Origin: Candolleomyces eurysporus
Taxonomy: Eukaryota > Basidiomycota > Agaricomycetes > Agaricales > Psathyrellaceae
Assembly: GCA_027579435.1 (NCBI GenBank)
Contig: JANBPK010000149.1
Span: forward strand, 1 to 33,284
DNA length: 33,284 bases
Direction of reading: 5' to 3'
Shown: positions 22,872 through 30,618 of the stretch, one piece after another
Position numbering within the stretch: position 1 is the stretch's first letter
Layout of the letters: each line of letters starts with the position of its first letter
Program-made: the position numbers and the translations under genes
Notes under the pieces: model-generated
Told to the model about the DNA's origin: nothing
Seen by the model: the letters and a program-made list of their open reading frames with translations, nothing else
Database searches by the model: none

Positions 22872-24170
22872 CCAGAACCAAGATCCAGAGACGTGTTATG
22901 ACGCGCCGCATCTTCACGTTGAACTTGCTTTCTGGCTTAATCTTGTCGCTTGACTTCTCAATGGCACCCCATCTCACCCGGGAAATGCAAAACTCTATTG
23001 TGTGATGGAAGCTTGAGCTCAACAAGGCCAACTCAGAGATTGCAGCACTGGCTGGGTGCTCCGAGCACACTGTGCATGAGGTTCTTCGCATCCACGATCA
23101 CTTTGGCGTTGTCAACAACCCACTTGCACAGCAATGTGGCCGAAAAAGAGTTCTTACCATAGTGGATATTGACTATATTGCATCTGTCCTTGATGCCAAC
23201 CCTTCTCTCTATCTGGACGAAATTCAAGATTGACTGCTCAAATATTGCAATGTTGAGGTGTCAATCGCTACGTTGTGCCGAACGCTCCACCAAATTGCCC
23301 TATCACACAAGAAGATCTCAAAAGAGGCAGCAGAGAGGAACGAGCTCCTTCGTGCTACATGGCAAGCAGAATATGGCCATATTCCTGCCAGTTACTTTGT
23401 TTGGCTGGACGAATCAGCTGTCGACAACCGTACCAACCAACGCACGAATGGGTGGTCCCTGGTTGGACTTGTGTGCGTACGCTGCGAGTTCTTTGTTCAT
23501 GGCAAGCGATATTCTGTGCTTCCCGCATTCACATATGAAGGGTATATTGCGATTGATGTGGTTGAGGGGTCTATCACCAAGGGGAAATTCATTTCGTTCA
23601 TCCATACCGAAGTGGTATGTTCAAACCATGACTTTGTAACCGCTCCTGTTTGCAAGTTAATGCTAACTCTCATCTGCAGGCTCCTCTTTTGAATTCTTAC
23701 CCTACACCAAGGAGTGTAGTTGTCCTTGATAATTGCACAATTCATCACGATGAAGAGATACAAAGAATTGTTGTTGAAGAGTGTGGTAGGTCAACTCGGA
23801 ATTCATGACCTTCCTTGATCAACATGCTGACAATCTTTCACAACAGGTGCCAAGCTCGTCTACCTTCCTCCCTACTCACCTGATTTTAATCCTATTGAAC
23901 AATCCTTCCCTTCACTCAAGGAATGGCTGAGGAGGAACGAAAATAAAGCCATCCACAATGAGGTCCGACCCTATTTAATATAACAAGCAGCCCAATCAGT
24001 GACCCAGGATATGGCCATAGGTTGGATTGAGAACTGTGGCTACACTTTCTTGCAGGACATGTAGCATTACACCTATTATTGATTTGTACAGAATACAGAA
24101 TATAAAATGTCTTTGATCAGTCCACATCCTGACGCGTCACTGGGACGCGTCTCTGGATCTTGGGTTCTGG
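22872..24170 (+). mobile_element. Nested Tc1/mariner-like element, 1.3 kb
   Basis: The right end is 24,148-24,170, inverted CCAGAACCCAAGATCCAGAG and continuing to ACG (23 bp). The left end 22,872-22,893 carries the same 22-23 bp with one C fewer. The TA of the host lies just after the right end (24,171-24,172). On the left, the expected TA and a second copy of CCAGAACC are missing, which fits a small deletion between two direct CCAGAACC copies (one from the host TIR, one from the element). The element holds one transposase gene with two introns and is inserted in the left TIR of the DUF6589-RecQ element. Confidence 0.82.
22961..24064 (+). pseudogene. Tc1/mariner-like (DDE_3-type) transposase with three in-frame stops
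   Basis: Exons 22,961-23,614, 23,680-23,785 and 23,847-24,064; introns of 65 and 61 nt, both GT-AG. The N-terminal helix-turn-helix reads EIAALAGCSEHTVHEVLR. The catalytic core shows the first Asp in WLDESAVDN, the second in VVLDNCTIHH, and Glu in YSPDFNPIEQ, 36 positions after the second Asp, so all three catalytic residues are kept. The protein would be about 325 aa, normal for the family. In-frame stops: TGA at 23,003-23,005, TGA at 23,231-23,233, TAA at 23,981-23,983. Both TGA codons are one C-to-T step from CGA. The start is the only ATG before the helix-turn-helix. It serves its own 1.3 kb element, not necessarily the surrounding one. Confidence 0.85.
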
Positions 24171-24295
24171 TAGACCGGTAACCGATCGGTTGCGTTATGA
24201 AGCCGGAGGCTGTTGATAGACCGACCGGGACAACTCGTTTGATTTTGGAAGGGTAAGCGGCAGGCATCCCAATTAGGAAACCTAAAAACATGCTC

Positions 24296-24314
24296 TGACC
24301 AGTATCACTGGTCA
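24296..24314. other. Perfect palindrome in left TIR
   Basis: TGACCAGT, loop ATC, ACTGGTCA: 8-bp arms. It sits at the position in the TIR where the right TIR has a different palindrome (29,859-29,879), between the shared CTAAAAAC and ACGAWTCC words. Confidence 0.75.
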
Positions 24315-24372
24315 TTGCAACGACGAATCCTGTCTTTTCCTACATCCATGTCCATACGTATCTCTTGCCACC

Positions 24373-27300
24373 ATGGGCCGTAAACCACGAGCACCTGGCC
24401 AAATAGATTTTGTTACCCAAAGGATCCCAGGAGCGCCCGAAAACCCTCAAGTTCAGCTGCCTCCCGTAGCTTCAAGCTCTCGACCACCAGCTCAAAGTGG
24501 ACCGATTCAATTTGAAATTATCACTTCTAGTAGTCTCTTAGAAGCTCCAAGGGTAGGAGTAGAGGGAACTGGTCCTGATGAAGCAGAGCAAGCTGTTGGT
24601 GGCAGTGGTGGAGAGGCTGTTAGATCTGCAGCACCGGCTCTTAGGTACGTCGCTGCATTTTGCTGTCGCAGACTGTTCTCATCCAATTCTAGCAGGGCAT
24701 CTACAGCAAAGGCTCCTCTCAAAGCGAGGGATAGCCTCTCAGCTGTTGACATGCATATCATGTCCTGTCTACAGGACCTACGTGCACACCGCCTCGGCCC
24801 TTTCAATGTCATCAATCACATACTCGATGGCAACTCCAAGGCTTTTGGAGACTACCAAGACAAATTTTATACGGAGGACAATGAAAACCTAGACAAGATC
24901 CTCATGGCAATTGCCAACTCCCATAAAGGACGCAAGAAGCTTGCTTGATGGCTGCAGACGCCAACAGGCCAGAAGATCATCACTGATATTGTGAGTGATG
25001 AAATGGACAAGGTGACCAAGAGCGAAAGGCTGCCAGGGCTTGCTGTCATCACACCTGACTTTGTCAAGAACTGGAAGGTGGAGCACCACCACCAACAGGC
25101 TCCGTTCTTATTGGCAATCATATGTGCAGTGGCACAAACGGACAGGGCTGTGAAGGAGAATAAGCGGAAGACACCAGACACTGTAAGTCTACTTGCACAA
25201 TCAATTTCCTTTATTTGTATCTCAGGATTGTGTAGCTCTGCAATGTTATCATGAAGCAGCTTGCCTACCAGCGCTCAAACCGGTCGCTTGGGTTCCCGTC
25301 GCAGATTGGACTCTACCTGTGGTCCTCTGGATCCTCACGCCAAACCATTGACGCAATCCACCGCTGCGGTCTTTCCATGTGCTACACCTCCGTTCTCACA
25401 GTTGTAAAGGTTCTTGGGGACCATTCAATGAAGGCTGCAAGGATGATTGCGAAGGTGCCGCGTATCCTCGGCTACGATAACATCAATCTCAGCACTTCAA
25501 TATTTGTCGAGCAGCGAGGTTCAGCAACCCCAGCAAAGGTTTCCTCTGGAACATTTGCAATCCTTTATCCCATTCCGGGTGCTGACCCAAAGGACTTTGA
25601 GATCCAACCTATCATCGCCAATTTCTGCACGCTTGGGCCTGAAGCACTGAAGTTTGAGCGCAATATCCGTCCCTCACCTACGCATGCGCAAATTGTCCAG
25701 TCAAACTTCATCATCTGTATTGTTCATGTTCTCATCCAATACAACAAATCCCTCCACCACCATTACTACAAACCTGAATTCCAGCCGATAGTACGCCGAC
25801 AGACCGCACTCGAGCCTCACAGCACACAGCAGTACCCAACTGAGGTGTTGATGAACGAGGAAGCTAGCGCCGAAGGGAATATCTTGTTCCAAGATGAGCT
25901 GTACACCGATAAGCTCCAGCGCACGTCAGAGGAGATGTCTGGGACTGCTATTGGCTGCGTTGGAGACCAGCTCACCAACTCTTGTAACCGCACCATCAAG
26001 GAGTACCGTGCTCAAGATGTCAACTCTTGGGAAAACCGTGATGTTATCCAACCAGGGATGGGGAATTTCCACCTAAACCTCAACTTTTCGTGGATGGTTC
26101 TTCACACTCACCACGGATCACTCAACCAAACCAGCAGCCTCACATATTTCTTCAAAGTTATTGACAAAACTCGACTTGGTGGAGAAAATCCAGACTATCA
26201 CACTTTGACTGTGGTGTTCACCCAGATCTTTGATGGTGTCATTCTCAGCTACTGGTGTCTAGTCTGTGGCGATCTTGACAAATACCTCAAGAGTTCTCCC
26301 AGCCAGGATGATATGTTTGCCAAGGCACAACAGATTCTTTTCAAACACCTCACCCCACTACCTGAATCCCCCGCATCTCAGCTCAATGGTCTCATGAAGG
26401 CTAGCTTACTTGAGACTCATGAGGCTGTGGACAGCAAGCCAAAGGACTCAAAATCAAAGAAATCGCCTCCCGTTACCCTTCCCCTCAAGATTCCAGCTGG
26501 TCCAGATGCTGCGCCATCTGCCGATATTGTCAATAGGAATCTCTGTCTTTTGACTCGAGATCTTCTTGTGATGACTGAGCTGATGTCGGCGATGGAGGAT
26601 GGTGATGTTGGCCGGGTGGAGGACTTGTATCCTTACCTAGCCATGATGTTCCGAGGAGCTGGAGGAACCAATTACAGCACCGAGATTCTGTGGCTCACTC
26701 TGAACCTCAAGTATGTTTGGACCTTGAAATTCGCGTGAGTCATATTTGAAACGATATTGACTTGATATTGATTTGTCGTATCAATTTCCAGTGATGTGAT
26801 GCGTGATTTTTCACTCATCAACACACATGGATCACCAATACCTGTCGATCTCAACGCTGAGTTTGCAATCGGGAAGCTCAAGGTTTGATCTAACCCACTC
26901 TATTTGTCTGTGATGCTCAAATATGAATTTTAGAGGCTCATTGTGGCCAAGGGGCATGATAGCACTTGGGACAACCTTGGCCATGCATCAGCTGCAATCA
27001 ACTCTCTTGAGGATGTCAAGAGCTCAGTAGCGGGCGAATCGAACCTCTCGTATCAAAATTGATCTCACAGCAGTGTTGACACAACAAGCCTCGTTTGGAG
27101 GATTGAAAACTTGGTCACCCGTGATGCTCTGAACGTGTATACACCACATCAATCAGCTAACGAGACTCAGACTGCTGTTGTCAACATCATGAACACTGGG
27201 ATGGCCAAGCTTCAATCATCATCCCTTGCGACATTCAACCAAAAGGTGTATTCGCTTGTTCAAGCACGATTGCGAAGTGCTGTCCCCAGCACCACAGAAT

Positions 27301-27419
27301 CCCAAATAGATGATGAAACACATACATTACTGCCAAATCCAGTGGAGGTGGCTTCAGCGTCTGCAGAATCTTGTGATAAAGTTCTCGAAGATGAAGAGGT
27401 GTTAGAATTAGAAATGTGA
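24373..27419 (+). pseudogene. DUF6589-like protein gene with two in-frame TGA codons
   Basis: Predicted exons 24,373-24,644, 24,696-25,182, 25,236-26,734, 26,792-26,882 and 26,934-27,419 give 944 codons in one frame. The first intron (51 nt) is itself open, so it may be retained. The start lies in GCCACCATGG. Residues 1-80 are a Pro/Ser/Gly-rich tail. The rest resembles the fungal DUF6589 family: a LCNVIMKQLAYQRSNRS block, GLYLWSSGSSRQTIDAIHRC, the landmark GDQLT (about 25,960), then GMGNFHLNLNFSW, and an HDSTWDNLGHASAAIN block in the last exon. Function of the family is not known to me. TGA at 24,946-24,948 (after KKLA) and at 27,060-27,062 (after SYQN) both fit CGA to TGA, and the reading frame continues sensibly after each. 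It converges on the RecQ-like gene with a 73-bp gap. Family assignment is from memory of motifs. Confidence 0.65.
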
Positions 27420-27492
27420 TAATGTACAGTAGTGTGTGGTATCGACAATCATTTGTTTATGTTTGGTGCAGCCTTTGTAACTGTAAGTAAGC

Positions 27493-29720
27493 TCACTCTC
27501 GAGCCTGTTCTTCAACGTGTTGTGATGCAGCAGCAAATGAGAGTCTCATCTCTTCTTGAGGATCCAGTTTGGTACGCTTTGCTGGCTTCTCTGTTGGAGG
27601 TCGAATGGCGTTCAATTCGCGGTCATAGGTTTGGATAACCTCAAAGATGGGTTTTGCCCAATTTTAGCTCCATTCGGGGGTTTCATTCATGTAGAATGTA
27701 ACTTGTTTGTGGTTTTGAAGGTTACTGGGATGAATAGTTGCAAGTTTAGTAATGTTCTTGGTGCTTAAAATAAAATCAGGAGGATAGAATGGACCACACT
27801 GCAAAGAGGTATTGTAGCGCCATAGAACACGCCGTGAGATCAAGCTCGGACGATCACAGACATTCCGGTTTGTGGGTGCTGCTTTTCGTTTCTCAGGAGC
27901 CTTTGGGTTCAAAGGTGTCCAGCAAGGATCTTGCTCATGGCCAAGAAAAATGTCGCCAGAGACTGAATCGGTAAAGAGCATCTTTCCTTGAAAAAGCTTG
28001 TGGGCTGGTGCCTGCTTCGTTTGCTGAGGATCGAGATCTGGGTAATGTGGTCGGTCACAGCAGAGTGTTCCTACGGTAGACAGTGCTTGAAAATCAAAGT
28101 GGAGTTGGTGATTTTATATCTTAATGATAGATGCATCAAACGAACATACCACGAATTGATTTGTCATTTAGGTAGTCAGAGAAGAGTGAACGGAGGCATG
28201 AAGCTGATTGGATAACATGGAGCATCGCCCACCCAGTTCGATCTTCCTTGCTTGCATTCACTCCTAGCTTATCAGCAAGAGGATGGTCGGGATCCAGGGC
28301 GATGTCGCCTCCGACAGCATGAATGTCTGTCTTCAGGACCCACCCCTCGTACATGATAAGAAATACTGCAGTATCCCTGGTGCCCCGTCCAGCGCGGCCT
28401 CCATGTTGCAAAAGTGAGGGGATATCCTGAGTAACACTGTATTGAACAACGTACTTGATCCCAGGTATGTCCAAGCCCTATGTATGACATTAATTGGTGA
28501 TGAAAATTGAGGGAATAGAACATACTGTTGAAGCTCCAGACGTTGCATGAAGAATGCGACAAGTAGAATTTGGGTCCCCAAAGTCATTGTAGACGTGCTC
28601 CAGAAACAACTTGGACATCGTTCCATGGTAATGTTGAACGACGCCCTTCCCCCGCATCGATTCGGGAAGGCAAGAGTCAATAAAGATGGCGGCAGATGCA
28701 CCCTCTCTCTTGTCATCATGAAAAACAATGCCTTTTGGAAGCTGGTAGCTCCCATCGTAGCCGTCTGGAACAAGAAAGCCAAGGTTGCGGAAATCGGATC
28801 GCTGGCCAATGATTTCGTGGGTTGCATAAACAAGATTCTCCCTGTTGCTGCTTAGCGTAACCGAGCGCAGCCAGGGTTCATCCATCATTAGGCTTGAGAT
28901 GATCTTCCTCCTGATATGGGGTGGTTGGGTGCCAGAGAGTGCCTGAACAGGGACCCGTTTGCCAATTATAACACGTAGCTCGCCAAGTCGTCCCCAGGCA
29001 GGCCGGAATGCTGCTATGCCATACAGGTCGATGCCAGCAGTGAAGATAGTGTGCACCTCATCGATATGAACACACTGCACAAGGGAAATAAAGGCTCGGT
29101 TGTCGCTGAGAAGCCGGCAGAGTCGAGCACGGTGCCCGTTGTGCGAGGTGCCCAGCTGCTTGGGCTGGACTATCAAGACCGAGTAGTATCCAGATTTAAT
29201 TCGCTAAAAACATGGCCAAATTTTCTTTGAGCACCAGGCTGTAAAAAGGAACAAAGTGGCGTACCTTCCAGAGTTCCGGATCACCTGGGGTATCCTTGTT
29301 GATTGCGACAGCTCTGATTCCATACTTCTCAAAGGTACCAACCTGAACGACCTGAAGGCGCTTCAAAGGGGACACAACAAGAGAGATTCGAGATGGCCGA
29401 TAGAGCACAGGAAGGATCATGCACCAAGTCTTTCTGTAGCCGGTGCCTACATCGACGAGCGAGTCTTGACCCTTGATTGTGGCAAGTGAGGCTGTGAGTT
29501 GGAACTCGTAGGGTATCAGAGTGAATTTTGAGGCCACACAAGCGAGGAGAATGAGCCGCCGAGCAAGGATTGAGTCATCATTGCCAAGGGTCTGCCAGAA
29601 ATGTGGAGAAGGGGCATGCTCGATGGGAATAAGGTCGTGGTAGTAACGTTGGGTATCGTCATCGGAGAGATTCCGGATCTTCTCCAGGGTTTGGGGTATC
29701 GAGGGGTCTTCAAAGTCCAT
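27493..29720 (-). pseudogene. RecQ-like DNA helicase gene, Walker A changed and one in-frame stop
   Basis: Exons 29,720-29,265, 29,203-28,526, 28,477-28,150 and 28,070-27,493 join into one 680-codon frame (introns 61, 48 and 79 nt; a second acceptor 15 bases upstream of the last one is also in frame). Superfamily 2 helicase motifs in order: motif 0-like IPYEFQLTASLATIKGQDS; Walker A DVGTGYRKTW, where the Gly before Lys is Arg; motif II HIDEVHTIF (DEVH); motif III QALSGTQ; motif V ATSGASTGLDIPG, formed only after splicing; motif VI LQHGGRAGRGTRD. A partial RecQ zinc-binding region follows (SCLRSLF ... TLCCDR). TAA at 27,664-27,666 interrupts a C terminus that otherwise continues (AKPIFEVIQTYDREL) to TGA at 27,493. 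RecQ proteins unwind DNA 3' to 5' with ATP; the Gly-to-Arg change should abolish ATP use. The RecQ class is secure. Confidence 0.85.
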
Positions 29721-29845
29721 TTTCCAGGGAAGAATAAATTAAAAGAGGGTATAATTGAGAGTAGAATTAGAGAGACATAGAGTAGGGTATAGGGAGTGCG
29801 AGCAGACAACGAACGAATGCGCGCAGGCGCAGTGACGTAAGGCAA

Positions 29846-30092
29846 GGAATCGTAATCAGCCAGCGAGCGTCCCGCTGGCGGCCCGTTTTTAGCCTTCCTA
29901 ATTGGTCGTTCAGCAGCTTACCCACCGTTTTCAAACCCAGCTGTACCGGTCGGTCTATCGACAGCCTCCCAGAGGCTTCATAGCGTGACCGACCAGTTAC
30001 CGGTCTAGGGTTCTGGTTCCGAATTGGGCCTGTTACCATATCAGTCATGCTCGCTCGTGAAATCGTCTGGCAGTTTATTTTGCAAACCACTG
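29846..30092. repeat. Right TIR of the DUF6589-RecQ element
   Basis: This 247-bp intact copy is the inverted partner of 22,797-22,879 plus 24,171-24,330. Reading inward it contains CCAGAACCCTAGACCGG, the site where the left copy was hit by the nested element. It also contains GACCGGTAACTGGTCGGTC, a near palindrome, and GATAGACCGACCGG. The RecQ start codon lies 126 bp inside its inner border, so its promoter is probably in or next to the TIR. Confidence 0.85.
29859..29879. other. Palindrome in right TIR
   Basis: GCCAGCG, loop AGCGTCC, CGCTGGC: 7-bp arms. It occupies the same place as the left TIR palindrome at 24,296-24,314 but has a different arm sequence. Confidence 0.7.
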
Positions 30093-30094
30093 TA

Positions 30095-30618
30095 AGCAAA
30101 GTCTTCCCACCTTGGATAAGGTGGAGAAGTCTATGACCTTGTTCAGGTAAAAGCAATGAGTTGAGAGTTTGAGTGAAGATGCTAATTGAGAGGTGTATAA
30201 TTCACAGTATAAACTCTTTGAAGAGTACTCTGAACTTGTATTGAACTTTTGTGAAGATCCAATCAGAATGAGTTAAAGCACAAGACCAAGAACCACACAA
30301 AAATGCTTACAGGCACGAAGTAGACTCTGCAAGCACCAGGTAAGAGTAATGACAGATTCGCTGATGTACCGTACCTACCAGGCTGGTCAACAATTGTTCA
30401 CTAGTACAGGCAACCAAGGTTGATCCAGCCGCAACCATGAACCCGCCCCAGTCGGCCTTTGACTTGCTTGTCATAGGCTTCCTTCTAACGACTGTTCAAA
30501 ATTTCCTCGTGGCTGTTTGATATTCAACCCCTGATTGTGTATACACCGGGCCGGTTGAAGCTATCAATAGTATTGACAATAATCTACATTGAAAACAGCC
30601 CGCTGCAAAACCCGAGAA
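30095..30618. other. Intergenic: 3' flank of the VHS-GAT gene
   Basis: No ORF or RNA gene recognised. The DUF6589-RecQ element ends at 30,092, 527 bp from the stop codon of the VHS-GAT gene, so the insertion is downstream of that gene and does not break it. An AATAAT/ATTGTC-type AT-rich stretch at 30,565-30,590 may serve for 3'-end formation of the gene on minus, with no clear signal. Confidence 0.5.

Larger units (their letters stand above)
22797..24330. repeat. Left TIR of the DUF6589-RecQ element, split by an insertion
   Basis: The outer part 22,797-22,879 (83 bp) differs from the right TIR at only about five positions, counting one 1-base and one 2-base gap. The inner part 24,171-24,330 is clearly homologous (TAGACCGGTAAC, TATGAAGCC, GATAGACCGACCGG, GGTAAGC, AATTAGGAA, CTAAAAAC) but much more diverged, by eye near 75%. 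The GACCG/CGGTC words repeat several times and could be protein-binding sites. The palindrome TGACCAGT-ATC-ACTGGTCA lies at 24,296-24,314. The start codon of the DUF6589-like gene lies 43 bp inside. Confidence 0.82.
22797..30092. mobile_element. DUF6589-RecQ element with ~245-bp TIRs and TA duplication
   Basis: The left end CAGTGGTTTGCAAAATAAAC at 22,797 is matched exactly in inverted form at the right end, 30,092. The next ~60 bases (through CTGCCAGACGATTTC, GGTAACAGGCCCAATTCGG, AACCAGAACC) are nearly identical. TA flanks both ends (22,795-22,796 and 30,093-30,094). The repeat continues inward with lower identity: left 24,171-24,330 (interrupted by a nested Tc1/mariner-like element at 22,872-24,170), right 29,846-30,015. 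Cargo: a DUF6589-like gene reading in from the left and a RecQ-like helicase gene reading in from the right, convergent. Without the nested insertion the unit is about 6.0 kb. TIRs plus TA show that it integrated as one unit. Which enzyme moved it is unknown: its terminal bases resemble Tc1 ends, but no DDE transposase of its own is seen. Confidence 0.85.

Noticed and set aside
22797..24170. Reading 22,797-24,170 as one Tc1 element using the outer TIR as its left end
   Set aside because: Its right end (24,148-24,170) matches 22,872-22,893 inverted, while the outer TIR sequence pairs instead with 30,092, so two nested elements are required.
28547..28855. 102-codon plus ORF overlapping the helicase
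   Set aside because: It lies fully antisense to motif-bearing exons of the RecQ-like gene and has no features of its own.
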